A stretch of DNA of 64,000 nucleotides from positions 1 through 64,000 of the forward strand of contig CAZZCG010000010.1 in assembly GCA_964653145.1 (NCBI GenBank), read 5' to 3'. Below, piece after piece: positions 52,653-61,563 of this stretch (the stretch's first letter is position 1; each line of letters starts with the position of its first letter). The notes under the pieces are model-generated. The model was not told where the DNA came from. It made no database searches and was given only the letters and a program-made list of their open reading frames with translations. Both the position numbers and the translations under genes were made by a program. Origin of the DNA: Pseudocalidococcus sp964653145. Its GTDB lineage: Bacteria; Cyanobacteriota; Cyanobacteriia; Thermosynechococcales; Thermosynechococcaceae.

Positions 52653-53120
52653 TTAGTCGTAACAATAGAATGAATTGTCTGGAGACTCCTTTGAGTCATC
52701 AGCTAGCCAATAGCCCTGTTCTAGCCATACCCCACCCTGCTGTTGCACCTTCTCGACCTCCATCAGATAGATCCAGGCCAGGCCCAGGGATTTTCCAGTT
52801 AGGGACCAAATTTCTTGTTTTAGGCGTTGATATAGGTTTTGCGCCGGCGGGGCCTGGGGGTCATGGTCTTCATAGCGGTCAATGGTGTGGAGAATTTCTG
52901 GATTGGGGGGAAACCGTAACAACACACCCTGAACTTGTCCGGGCTCTGCGGTCATGGCTGGATAACCGACCGGTAAGTGGTAGATACGCCCAGAAGTTTT
53001 GGCCGGCTGAACCTGGGGTTGATGGGCCTGGCAATACCGGAGAAAGCCAATCTGGCCGGGTTTGAGGGTGCCGTACACAAAAAACCTGAGTTCCGATTCC
53101 AAGAGGGGGGCATTGATCAC
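52653..53120 (-). CDS. Gamma-glutamylcyclotransferase-like (AIG2) protein
   Basis: About 155 residues from a GTG at 53120, chosen because GGGAG lies seven bases upstream; a TTG at 53186 is the alternative. The N-terminal substrate loop FVYGTLKPGQ, then YPAMTAEPGQVQGVLL and the catalytic glutamate region TIDRYEDHDP, are typical of the family. Members act on gamma-glutamyl amines or peptides; the substrate here is unknown. Confidence 0.83.
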   Translation of the reverse strand: MINAPLLESELRFFVYGTLKPGQIGFLRYCQAHQPQVQPAKTSGRIYHLPVGYPAMTAEPGQVQGVLLRFPPNPEILHTIDRYEDHDPQAPPAQNLYQRLKQEIWSLTGKSLGLAWIYLMEVEKVQQQGGVWLEQGYWLADDSKESPDNSFYCYD

Positions 53121-53215
53121 AATATTTCTCCCGTTCTTTTCACCCAGACCCTTAGAATAAAATGCGGACGACTGCTTAATTTGCAATCCTTAACACAGTA
53201 CTCTCCCCAACCCCT

Positions 53216-53938
53216 ATGACCAGTTTTAGTCGCACCTCCGCCTCAACCCCAGTGGCAACGGATGATAAAACCATTGTCCAAAATTACTTTAATTCCGTTG
53301 GATTTGATCGCTGGCGGCGCATCTACGGGGATGGCGAAGTCAACAAAGTCCAGGCCGACATTCGCACGGGTCATCAACAAACCATTGACACTGTCCTCGG
53401 TTGGCTTGAAGCTGATGGGGATTTAGCGGGGAAACTGATCTGTGATGCGGGTTGTGGAGTCGGAAGCTTAGCAATTCCCCTTGCCGCCGCCACAGGAGCT
53501 CGGGTTTATGCCAGCGATTTGTCAGAAAAAATGGTTCAAGAAGCCCAAGCGCGGGCCCAGGCCAGTTTAGGGGACACCCGCGAGCTAATTTTTTCCGTCT
53601 CAGATTTGGAAGCTTTGCGGGGAGAGTATCACACCGTTATTTGTCTGGATGTGTTGATCCACTACCCGGAAGATAAGGCCCAGGCCATGATTGCTCACCT
53701 CAGTAGTCTGGCCAGTCAACGGCTCATTCTCAGTTTTGCCCCCAAAACCACGGCCTACACCATTCTCAAAAAAATTGGCGAATTCTTCCCTGGCCCCAGT
53801 AAAGCCACCCGGGCCTATCTCCATCGTGAGCAAGAAATTGTCGGGATTTTACAGGACTTGGGTTGGACTGTTGAGCGCAATGCCATGACCAAAACCCAGT
53901 TTTACTTTTCCCGACTTCTAGAGGCTCGGCGACGCTAG
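53216..53938 (+). CDS. chlM: Magnesium-protoporphyrin IX methyltransferase
   Basis: SAM-dependent enzyme that methylates Mg-protoporphyrin IX, a committed step to chlorophyll. 240 residues. The opening VQNYFNSVGFDRWRRIYGDG is characteristic of BchM/ChlM, and the SAM-binding motif is CDAGCGVGSLAIPLA. It stands alone; ado follows about 180 bases later on the same strand. Confidence 0.95.
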   Translation: MTSFSRTSASTPVATDDKTIVQNYFNSVGFDRWRRIYGDGEVNKVQADIRTGHQQTIDTVLGWLEADGDLAGKLICDAGCGVGSLAIPLAAATGARVYASDLSEKMVQEAQARAQASLGDTRELIFSVSDLEALRGEYHTVICLDVLIHYPEDKAQAMIAHLSSLASQRLILSFAPKTTAYTILKKIGEFFPGPSKATRAYLHREQEIVGILQDLGWTVERNAMTKTQFYFSRLLEARRR

Positions 53939-54055
53939 GGGCAGGGATGTTGATCCCTATTTGTTCGACTACGACCCCCAGAATTGACATAACTCTATAA
54001 AGCAGGTTAAATACACTGATATTTATCTTCACAATTAGGCAGGGCCATGTAGTAT

Positions 54056-54096
54056 CTTGAAGTTAAGTTACTTGGCCGAACCTGATCAACTTCAAG
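54056..54096. promoter_or_regulatory. Inverted repeat in the ado leader
   Basis: CTTGAAGTT (54056-54064) and AACTTCAAG (54088-54096) form a perfect 9-base inverted repeat with a 23-base spacer, ending 22 bases before the ado ATG. TAGGAG nearby is the likely ribosome-binding site. In mRNA it could form a hairpin; in DNA it could be an operator. Confidence 0.4.
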
Positions 54097-54118
54097 TAAT
54101 GTAGGAGATTTTTTCGCT

Positions 54119-54811
54119 ATGTCCCCCGTTTCCGCCCCAGCCCTTGACTACACCAGTGAAACCTACAAGGACGCCTATAGTCGGATCAATGGGATTGTCA
54201 TAGAAGGCGAACAAGAAGCCCACGAAAACTACATTTCCTTAACCGAATTGTTGCCAGATCACAAGGAAGAACTAGTTCGTCTTTCTAAAATGGAAGCCCG
54301 GCACAAAAAGGGATTCGAGGCCTGTGGTCGGAATTTATCCGTGACTCCCGATTTAGATTTTGCAGAGAAGTTTTTTGCCGACCTCCACAACAACTTCCAA
54401 ATCTCGGCTGCTGAAGGAAAAATTGCCACTTGCCTGGTGATTCAAGCCCTGATCATTGAGTGTTTCGCCATTGCGGCTTACAACATCTATATCCCCATGG
54501 CCGATGACTTTGCCCGCAAGATTACCGAGGGCGTGGTTCGGGATGAATATTCCCACTTGAATTTTGGAGAAGTCTGGCTCAAGGATAATTTTGAGGCCGT
54601 CCGGGCGGAAGTTGAAGCGGCCAATAAGGAGAATTTGCCGTTGGTTTGGCGGATGCTGAATGAAGTGGAAACCGATGCCAAAGTTCTCGGGATGGATAAA
54701 GATGCCTTAGTGGAAGACTTTATGATCCAGTACAGTGGGGCCCTGGAAAACATTGGCTTCAATACTCGGGAAATCATGAAAATGTCCGTTCACGGCCTGG
54801 TGGCCGCTTAG
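54119..54811 (+). CDS. ado: Aldehyde-deformylating oxygenase (alkane synthesis)
   Basis: 230-residue ferritin-like di-iron enzyme that converts fatty aldehydes to alkanes and formate. Ligand motifs are visible in order: EGEQEAHENY, MEARHKKGFEACGR, IIECFAIAAYN and RDEYSHLNFGEVWL. In most cyanobacteria the acyl-ACP reductase gene aar lies just downstream; here the next gene is on the opposite strand and encodes a DUF3122 protein, with a four-base convergent overlap. Reduced ferredoxin is needed for activity. Confidence 0.96.
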   Translation: MSPVSAPALDYTSETYKDAYSRINGIVIEGEQEAHENYISLTELLPDHKEELVRLSKMEARHKKGFEACGRNLSVTPDLDFAEKFFADLHNNFQISAAEGKIATCLVIQALIIECFAIAAYNIYIPMADDFARKITEGVVRDEYSHLNFGEVWLKDNFEAVRAEVEAANKENLPLVWRMLNEVETDAKVLGMDKDALVEDFMIQYSGALENIGFNTREIMKMSVHGLVAA

Positions 54812-55356
54812 TTGGATTGTTGCGGACGTAGGTGCTGCCATTCGTAAAGGGCGGTGGGGCCGATATTTAAGCGAATCTCTGTTCCAGTTGTTGTTGGAAT
54901 TTTGACTTCGACTGGAATTGCCACATTTATATCTTCCAGGCCCGCACCGAGATCGTATTGGGCAATGTGAGGCTCTGGATTTAATTCATCTGTAAATAAA
55001 CCTCGGGTGGCTGGAGGCAGGCTTAGGGTTGTGCCGAGGGCATTGGTGAGGGTAATGGGTTGCTCCTGATCAATGCTCACTTGTCCGGGAAAGCCGACTA
55101 ATCGCAAGTAGGGATGACTGATGCTTAGGTCATTCTCGCCAGCTTTGATCCGTTGAAAGGCAATAACCTGCCAGGCCTGGTTGTGTTGGTCGCGGATAGT
55201 TTGCCGAGACTGAGACAACATTTGCCCGGGGGATTCTTCAATGTGCTGCACTAGGGCCTGGGCCGCTGAATTCATTAAAAATTGCCAGGCCAGGCCAAGG
55301 AGCAAAATTATCCCCACCACTTGCCTCAAAAGACGATACGGGCTAGCTTTCATCAC
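54808..55356 (-). CDS. DUF3122 family exported/anchored protein
   Basis: 182 residues. An N-terminal hydrophobic helix (VVGIILLLGLAWQFLMN) acts as signal or anchor. The rest is beta-rich and contains SRQTIRDQHNQAWQVIAFQR and SISHPYLRLVGFPG, which I match to the cyanobacterial DUF3122 family. Probably periplasmic or lumenal; function unknown. Confidence 0.7.
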   Translation of the reverse strand: MMKASPYRLLRQVVGIILLLGLAWQFLMNSAAQALVQHIEESPGQMLSQSRQTIRDQHNQAWQVIAFQRIKAGENDLSISHPYLRLVGFPGQVSIDQEQPITLTNALGTTLSLPPATRGLFTDELNPEPHIAQYDLGAGLEDINVAIPVEVKIPTTTGTEIRLNIGPTALYEWQHLRPQQSN

Positions 55357-55598
55357 GCTTCACCTGAACTTGGTTTGAACTTCAACTTACCCGCTTGGAC
55401 TAGAAGTCGCTTCACCTAATCGAGTTATTGAAAATATTTTGGCGCAAATATATATTAACCCAACAAATCATGCCCAAAAAAGAACAAAAGAAACTTCTTA
55501 TGCAACAGAAGTGACAAATGGATTGCATTCTTCTCCTGCTTGCATCGTCTAAGCTAAGCAGTAAGTATTTTCGGAATTTACCCCGTTAGGTCTTCTGA

Positions 55599-57938
55599 AT
55601 GAACGTCATCGCCCCAAATTCTGTGCTCTCGACCCAGGCCAGTTCCCAAAATCTCGATTTCGCTAATACTCCTCAGGTCAAATTTCAAGTGGTGCATTGG
55701 ATTACCGGCCGGTTTCGGATTCGGATTCCTCGCTTGGGCTATGACGTGGAATATGCCGATAAGTTGCTCCATGTGGTCGGTCAACTGGATGCGGTAACCA
55801 ATGTCCGAGTCAATCCCCCCGCCCGCTCCCTGGTGGTGGAATACGACATCAAGGTTTTGGGAGGCTCAATGGCGGTGATCCAGGCCGAGATCTATCAATC
55901 TATTCAACTGGCTGCGGTTTTACCCGATGTCCCCCTTTTAGCTGCTGATGTTGATACGACGCAATCAGAAGAACAGCCCGTTAATTTTGTCGAGCGCTTA
56001 GGCTTACCGGCCTTGAGTTTGAGCCTGAGTTTGGCGGCCTTAATGGGGGTACCGATTCCAGGGGTGGTGATTGGTGGGGTGGTGATGGCCGCGGCCCTAC
56101 CAGCGATTAAACGGGCCTGGGATTCCTTGGTGAATGACCGGGAATTAACCATTGATTTTCTCGATGCCCTCGCCATTTCTCTGCATACTGCCCAAGGACA
56201 TTACTTTGCGCCGGCGTTTATGTTGGGCTTGATTGAAGGGGGTGAGGCCATTCGGGATTTAACAGCGCGGGGTTCTGAGCGGGCTTCCTTGGATTTATTG
56301 GATTGTTTGGGTAAAACCGCCTTTGTGGAGCGGGATGGGGTGGAAGTTGAAATTCCCGTCAAAGATGTGGTTGTCGGGGATCGGGTGGTTGTTTATCCGG
56401 GCGATCAAATTCCGGTGGATGGGATGGTGATTAAAGGCACCGGATTGGTGGATCAATGCAAACTCACCGGGGAATCAGTTCCGGTCACCCGCAATGAAGG
56501 GATGGAAGTCTTTGCCTCGACCCTCTTGGTGGAAGGACAAATGGTGATCTTAGCTGAGCGGGTCGGGAATCAAACCAGAGCGGGGGTGATTGTTGGTTTA
56601 ATGCAGGCTGCCCCAGTTCACGATACCCGGATTGAAAACTATGCGGCGATGATTGCCAACCAGGCCGTGGTTCCCACCTTGGCGATTTCTGGGGTGGTTG
56701 GTGTACTCTCTGGGGATTTGAATCGCGCCATTGCCCTGTTGACCTTAGATTTAGGCACTGGAATCCGGGTATCTGTCCCCACGACAATTCTTTCGGCACT
56801 CACCTATGCGGCTCAACACGGGGTATTAATTCGCAGTGGCCGGGCCATTGAACTCCTCTCCCGGATTGATACGGTTGTCTTTGATAAAACAGGAACCCTC
56901 ACCCAAGGCCATGCGGGCGTGACGGATATTGTGGTGATGCATCCAAACTACACGGGGCCGCAAATCCTTGCGATGGCTGCCAGTGCAGAACAGGGATTAA
57001 CCCATCCTGTGGCAACAGCGATTGTCCGCCAGGCCCAGCATGATCATCTGGAACTCACCGACTGTGAAGATTGGGAATACAAGGTTGGCCTGGGGGTGAT
57101 GACACGGGTGCAGGGGGTAAACCTCTTAGTCGGTAGCCGCCGAATGATGAAGGAATATGGCATTGATTTGACGGACTTAGAGCAACACCATCCTGAACTG
57201 CAAACTGGGCGTAATTCGCTAGTTTACGTCGCTGGTGATGGCCAGCTGCTGGGCGTGATTCTGTATAGTGATCCGATTCGGGCGGAGAGTAAGGAAATTA
57301 TTCAAGAACTTCAAGGAGCCGGAATTACGCCCTATATGCTCAGTGGCGATGTCGGACGGGTAGCCCAGGCCGTGGCGGGAGAGTTGGGGATTCATCCAAA
57401 ACATATTTATGCCGAAGCCTTCCCGGAGCGCAAAGTCGAAGTTGTCAAAGGGCTGCACGATTCCGGAAAAGTTGTGGCGTTCTGTGGTGATGGGATTAAT
57501 GACTCGGCAGCCCTGGCCTATGCGGATGTTTCAATTTCCTTTGCTGGAGCGACTGATATTGCCCGGGAAACCGCCGATGTGGTCTTGATGGAAGATGATT
57601 TGCGGGGCTTAACCCTAGCGATTCGGATTGCGAAACAGGCCATGGACATTGTCTGGCAGAATACGGCAATTGTGGCGATTCCCAATGTGGGTGCCATGAT
57701 CTCCGGTGTGGTGTTTGCACTTGATCCAATTCTGGCGGTGGTGATCAATAACGGAACCGCAATTTTGGCCGAACTGAATGGTTTACGACCGCTGGTGGGG
57801 CCTGGGGGAGCTTTACCGTTAGCCGCAGCAAAAGATACTCAACAATTCTTAGAGGAATGGGAAGCCACACATCCAACGAAGCCGGTGCATCATAATCCTC
57901 ATCATGAGTTGGATGAAGTAACTCAGGCCATTGATTGA
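55599..57938 (+). CDS. P1B-like P-type ATPase without the CPx motif
   Basis: 779 residues. An N-terminal HMA-like fold without a CxxC motif (residues 28-90) precedes the membrane domain. The actuator motif is TGESVPVT, the phosphorylation site VVFDKTGTLTQG, the nucleotide-domain HP motif GLTHPVATAIV, and the hinge GDGINDSAALAYAD. The transmembrane segment where CPC or SPC normally lies reads LLTLDLGTGIRVSVPTT, with no cysteine. The transported ion is therefore uncertain. No metalloregulator gene is adjacent. Its last 16 bases overlap the Uma2 gene. Confidence 0.88.
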   Translation: MNVIAPNSVLSTQASSQNLDFANTPQVKFQVVHWITGRFRIRIPRLGYDVEYADKLLHVVGQLDAVTNVRVNPPARSLVVEYDIKVLGGSMAVIQAEIYQSIQLAAVLPDVPLLAADVDTTQSEEQPVNFVERLGLPALSLSLSLAALMGVPIPGVVIGGVVMAAALPAIKRAWDSLVNDRELTIDFLDALAISLHTAQGHYFAPAFMLGLIEGGEAIRDLTARGSERASLDLLDCLGKTAFVERDGVEVEIPVKDVVVGDRVVVYPGDQIPVDGMVIKGTGLVDQCKLTGESVPVTRNEGMEVFASTLLVEGQMVILAERVGNQTRAGVIVGLMQAAPVHDTRIENYAAMIANQAVVPTLAISGVVGVLSGDLNRAIALLTLDLGTGIRVSVPTTILSALTYAAQHGVLIRSGRAIELLSRIDTVVFDKTGTLTQGHAGVTDIVVMHPNYTGPQILAMAASAEQGLTHPVATAIVRQAQHDHLELTDCEDWEYKVGLGVMTRVQGVNLLVGSRRMMKEYGIDLTDLEQHHPELQTGRNSLVYVAGDGQLLGVILYSDPIRAESKEIIQELQGAGITPYMLSGDVGRVAQAVAGELGIHPKHIYAEAFPERKVEVVKGLHDSGKVVAFCGDGINDSAALAYADVSISFAGATDIARETADVVLMEDDLRGLTLAIRIAKQAMDIVWQNTAIVAIPNVGAMISGVVFALDPILAVVINNGTAILAELNGLRPLVGPGGALPLAAAKDTQQFLEEWEATHPTKPVHHNPHHELDEVTQAID

Positions 57939-58594
57939 AATTGTTTGAGCAACCAGGCCCCAACTTGTGATTGATCGGTTTCTCGACTCCGGTACAAGGC
58001 TTCCTCAATGATGCTTAGATCCAGGCCTGGTAAAACTTGGGAGACCCTAATCGGTTTGCTGCCTCCTTCCACAATGGCATAGGCGGTAATTTGAGTTTTT
58101 TCAACATCCACGACCCAATATTCCTTAACCCCCAACGACTCGTAGAGAAAACGCTTGACACTGAGGTCATCAAATAATGAAGACATAGCGACTTCAATCA
58201 CCAAATCAGGGGCCGGATAGGTTTCTAAATGAACAATCCCTGTCCCAAACGGAACGGCATGAGTCTGCTCCCCGACATATAACGACACATCAGGTTGACA
58301 TTCCGCCACTCCAGATTTGCGATAAGTACAGTTTCCTAAGACCTTAAATGGAATCTCTTGAGTAATCCCAAAAAGATTAACAGCCAAGGTAATGGTCGCA
58401 TCTCGTTCTGCATGATCATGACTAACGGGCGGCATTTCTAACCTCATGTGGCCGTTAAGGTAATAGCATTTTGTTTTCTCATAGGTTGGATTACTGACGA
58501 GGGCTTTATACTCATCCCAGGCCACCGGCATCCAGATATCACTTATTGGTTGAATTGGCTTCGCAGTTGGAGATAATACTTCTGTTTCTGTCAT
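57923..58594 (-). CDS. Uma2 (DUF820) family endonuclease-like protein
   Basis: About 223 residues from ATG 58594. The PD-(D/E)xK-type core is seen in ECQPDVSLYVGE and PDLVIEVAMSSLFDDLSVKR, then YESLGVKEYWVVD. These proteins are numerous in cyanobacteria; they have a restriction-like nuclease fold but no established role. It converges on the P-type ATPase. Confidence 0.88.
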   Translation of the reverse strand: MTETEVLSPTAKPIQPISDIWMPVAWDEYKALVSNPTYEKTKCYYLNGHMRLEMPPVSHDHAERDATITLAVNLFGITQEIPFKVLGNCTYRKSGVAECQPDVSLYVGEQTHAVPFGTGIVHLETYPAPDLVIEVAMSSLFDDLSVKRFLYESLGVKEYWVVDVEKTQITAYAIVEGGSKPIRVSQVLPGLDLSIIEEALYRSRETDQSQVGAWLLKQFQSMA

Positions 58595-58935
58595 TTTTAG
58601 ACCTCCCGCCAAAATGAAAACTTCTGGGCCTGGGGAAATTCAGTCAATACTATGATTATTTTGTCGAAATTATGAACATAAACTAACTGAATCAAACCTT
58701 AAACACCTAAAATACTCCTACCATCTTTCCCAATCTTACAAAGATCAACTCCAGAGTTACTGGACGTTCTATTTGCCTACTGCTTAATTATTGTGATTTG
58801 ATCACGATTTCTAGCAATTCTGCCAAAAGTTGGGTGATCCGAAAATAGGACTGTGACGATCTGCGCGGGTTATACTTTCTAAAATCTGTACTAGGGAAGA
58901 TTGACAACCAAGATTTCGCTAATTTTTGCATAGTC
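58595..58935. other. Divergent intergenic region
   Basis: About 340 bases between the Uma2 and VOC genes, both transcribed outward, so two promoters are expected. A short inverted repeat GTGAT-TTG-ATCAC lies at 58793-58805. No gene was seen. Confidence 0.4.
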
Positions 58936-59367
58936 ATGCTGCATCATGTCTCAATTCGGACGGCGCACATTCACCAGGCCTTGGCTTTTTATGAACTCCT
59001 AGGCTTTGTCGTCGAAGTTAGATTCACCACTGGAGAAACCTTGGCTTGCTGGATGACGGGACTCGGTTTGCGGATTGAACTGATCCAAATTCCCAAACCA
59101 GCCCCACCCCCCGATGCTTTTTTTGATCCCCACTATGTTGGCTACTACCATCTTTCCTTTGACTTGACGGATCACCTAGAACCCGACCAAACCTTAGAGG
59201 CATGGTTAGCTAACTTGGAAATGAAGGTGAAAGAGCAGGGTCTGGCCTGGAAAACACTCTTACCTCCAACTCTACAAACCATTGGCAGTCAAACCTATGA
59301 AGTGGCCTTTATCCGAGATCAGGACTGTTTACCCTTGGAGCTTTTACGAGAAATGCCCAATCCATAA
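58936..59367 (+). CDS. VOC/glyoxalase family protein
   Basis: 143 residues. The N-terminal metal ligand position is in MLHHVSIRTAHIHQALAFYE, and the second half carries GYYHLSFDLTDHLEPD. This is the vicinal-oxygen-chelate fold of glyoxalase I and dioxygenases. The substrate cannot be inferred. Confidence 0.8.
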   Translation: MLHHVSIRTAHIHQALAFYELLGFVVEVRFTTGETLACWMTGLGLRIELIQIPKPAPPPDAFFDPHYVGYYHLSFDLTDHLEPDQTLEAWLANLEMKVKEQGLAWKTLLPPTLQTIGSQTYEVAFIRDQDCLPLELLREMPNP

Positions 59368-59467
59368 AAAATGACCCATCCAAAATTCTGGACAAGCCAA
59401 TTTCCGACATAGGAAAACAGATGCATTAAAACACCAAATCTCCCAGGTTAATTAATTTTTATTGGAG

Positions 59468-59671
59468 TTAACCGAGATAGCTTTGCCGAGAAATGTGCTT
59501 CTCAAACGTGGCCTGGGTTTGGTGGAGGAGTTGATCCCGGCTGTCACTGGAGTTTTTTAGGGATGGGACAAGATTCCGGGCCTGGAGTGCCATGTGGAGT
59601 TGCAGGTGGGCGACGTAATCACTCAAATCTTCCCGAAGACAGGAAGCCGTAGCAGGACTATGGGATTGCAA
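59468..59671 (-). CDS. Small hypothetical protein with TTG start
   Basis: 67 residues, helical and soluble (LREDLSDYVAHLQLHMALQA). The TTG at 59671 is preceded at six bases by AAGGAG (59678-59683 on the other strand), an excellent ribosome-binding site, and TATAAT lies just upstream (59685-59690). These make a real gene likely in spite of the rare start codon. No family recognised. Confidence 0.6.
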   Translation of the reverse strand: MQSHSPATASCLREDLSDYVAHLQLHMALQARNLVPSLKNSSDSRDQLLHQTQATFEKHISRQSYLG

Positions 59672-60174
59672 AGTGTTCTCCTTGATTATACGCTCGACAG
59701 AAAAATGCCTAGGGCTTATTCGTCATGCGACTGTGGCCAAGTTGCCATATTTGAAAGTAGCACCTGCTGTCCGTTAAATCTAAATCTTGCAATTAACTGT
59801 AACTTTCGTTTACCTTTAGCGGCTGCTGTTGATCCCAGGCCAGGGGTGGGGCAATACTTCCAAACAAGACTTGGGCCAAAACTTCATTGATACAGCCGAT
59901 TTTCAGGTCGATGAACACCCTAGAAATCCTGATGCGCCTCTCCCTCAGCGTTCCTCACCATGCAGCCCCCCATCAAATTTGACAGAGTCTCTAGCATCAT
60001 TTCTCTTGGGGATCAAACACAACCAGACTGGAAACTATTATTGGCGGTAGGTTTGTATGTCTGATGACTAGGCAGAAATGACTATAATCTGGATGAAACG
60101 AGCAACAGAAGACTTGCCTCCAACTTGGGGTGCTGAGGCTCAAACCTTTCCAGAGATTTAGTTCGCCAAACACT
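59672..60174. other. Intergenic region, possibly with decayed coding
   Basis: About 500 bases. A minus-strand frame near 59800-59920 reads as VFIDLKIGCINEVLAQVLFG and continues to SYS, ending in a stop; it could be a tiny GTG-start peptide of 37 residues or the tail of a dead gene. Nothing else was recognised. Confidence 0.3.
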
Positions 60175-60942
60175 ATGGAACGAATTTGGGTGCTAGGACG
60201 TAATGTTTTCCAGGCCACGTTTCGGGAGCGCGTCCTCTATATCACTGCGGTTTTTGCGATTTTTCTTGTCTTGGCCGTCGTCATTCTCAGTGAAGTGTCG
60301 GGGGGGACAGAAAATAAAATTACCCTGGATGTCGGCATGGGCGCCATGAGTCTGTTTGGCCTGGTGGTGACGGCGTTTGTCGGGAGTGGCTTAATTAATC
60401 GGGAAATTGAACAACGCACTGCCTTAGTTATGCTGGCCAAACCCATCAGCCGGGCAGAATTTATCATTGGCAAACATCTGGGCCTGGGGGCAGTCTTGGG
60501 GGTACTGGTGGCCTTCATGACCCTGATCTTCTTTGTCGTTATGAGTGTTAAGGGCTTGACCTACCCAGCCGGTGCAATTGCCGTGGCAGCGATCTATTTG
60601 GTCTTGGAACTGACTTTGTTGGCGGCCGCTGCCATCCTGTTTGGGGTATTTACCAGCTCCTTAATCGGTTCATTGTTGACCCTAGCCCTCTACTTTATGG
60701 GGCATTTTAGCCATAATCTGATTGCCCTTGGCCAGCGGATGGAGAACGAGTTTGTTGCCTCCCTGGTCAGTGTGGTTTATTTAATTTTCCCGGACTTATC
60801 TCGACTTGATTTTAAAAATGAGGCGGTCTATGGCATTCTCCCAGGCCCCGATGTGTTGGTCGGCCATGCAATCTATGGGGTTGTTTATACCGCCCTCTTA
60901 TTGGGAATAGCCACCTGGATTTTTTCTCGACGTGATTTTTAG
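60175..60942 (+). CDS. ABC-2 type transporter permease
   Basis: About 255 residues from ATG 60175; an upstream GTG at 60130 would add 15. Six hydrophobic segments are seen, the first being VLYITAVFAIFLVLAVVIL. The conserved cytoplasmic REIEQRTALVMLAKPISRAEFI segment is typical of ABC-2 permeases of the NosY-like type. The ATPase partner is not adjacent. Substrate unknown. Confidence 0.82.
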   Translation: MERIWVLGRNVFQATFRERVLYITAVFAIFLVLAVVILSEVSGGTENKITLDVGMGAMSLFGLVVTAFVGSGLINREIEQRTALVMLAKPISRAEFIIGKHLGLGAVLGVLVAFMTLIFFVVMSVKGLTYPAGAIAVAAIYLVLELTLLAAAAILFGVFTSSLIGSLLTLALYFMGHFSHNLIALGQRMENEFVASLVSVVYLIFPDLSRLDFKNEAVYGILPGPDVLVGHAIYGVVYTALLLGIATWIFSRRDF

Positions 60943-60958
60943 CTCAATTCAGAACTAC

Positions 60959-61402
60959 TCAGACTAAATATTCAGCGGCGTTCACTGCTGTTTCCTCAAT
61001 CCGGATGCGTTCAACCTGAATTTCTGGGCGAGCCCTTTGGGAAATGAGCAATTCCTTAGCCTGGATACATAAATAGGCTGCTAATGATTCCGTTGTCGGA
61101 TCCGTGGGTAGGGTGAAAAGTCGTAGTTCTGGGGCCTGGGCCTGGAGAATTGGGTACAACGGATCATCATGATGGAGGACCAACGCGTGATCCAAATAAC
61201 AATCTAACCAGGACCGCCACTGTTGCTTCAGATGCCCGAACTCGATCACCATCCCCTGATCATCCAAGCTGGGGGCTGAAAGGGTCAAAATAACCTGCCA
61301 ACTGTGGCCATGGATGCTACGGCACTTGGGGGAATTCTGGGCCAGCCAAAACCGATGGGCCATTTCTAAGTTGTGGCGGATTTCAAGGCGATAGCGGGTC
61401 AT
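60959..61402 (-). CDS. 6-pyruvoyl-tetrahydropterin synthase/QueD family enzyme
   Basis: 147 residues. Zinc ligands are in LEMAHRF and SIHGHSW; a cysteine four residues before HGH (CRSIHGH) is the catalytic thiol. EFGHLKQQWRSWLD and the late IRIEET glutamate complete the pattern. The family makes 6-carboxytetrahydropterin for queuosine or pyruvoyl-tetrahydropterin for pterins; which applies here is uncertain, though QueD is common in cyanobacteria. Confidence 0.85.
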   Translation of the reverse strand: MTRYRLEIRHNLEMAHRFWLAQNSPKCRSIHGHSWQVILTLSAPSLDDQGMVIEFGHLKQQWRSWLDCYLDHALVLHHDDPLYPILQAQAPELRLFTLPTDPTTESLAAYLCIQAKELLISQRARPEIQVERIRIEETAVNAAEYLV

Positions 61403-61521
61403 GGGTCAGGGTTGAGGCAAGGGCTGCGGGGGGCAAGCGGGAAAGTTGAGGCAACTAATGCGGGGCCTGGGGATAAAAGAGAACTTGTCAGGGGTGACTT
61501 TTTTTAGAGTCTCTCTAGGTC

Positions 61522-61527
61522 TATAAT
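61522..61527 (+). promoter_or_regulatory. Probable -10 element for purA
   Basis: TATAAT lies 36 bases upstream of the purA start and matches the sigma-70 -10 consensus. No good -35 hexamer is found at the usual spacing, so an activator or a weak promoter is possible. Confidence 0.4.
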
Positions 61528-61563
61528 AGGGGTTTGTGTGCATAGAAATCCTGGGGTAAACCC

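Noticed and set aside
53936..53970. Short hairpin AGGGAT-GTTG-ATCCCT after chlM as a terminator
   Set aside because: The stem is only six pairs and no T-run follows, so intrinsic termination is not convincing.
58793..58805. GTGAT-TTG-ATCAC, resembling a CRP-type site
   Set aside because: The spacing between the TGTGA and TCAC halves is one base short of the CRP consensus (TGTGA-N6-TCACA), so a SyCRP1 site is not supported.
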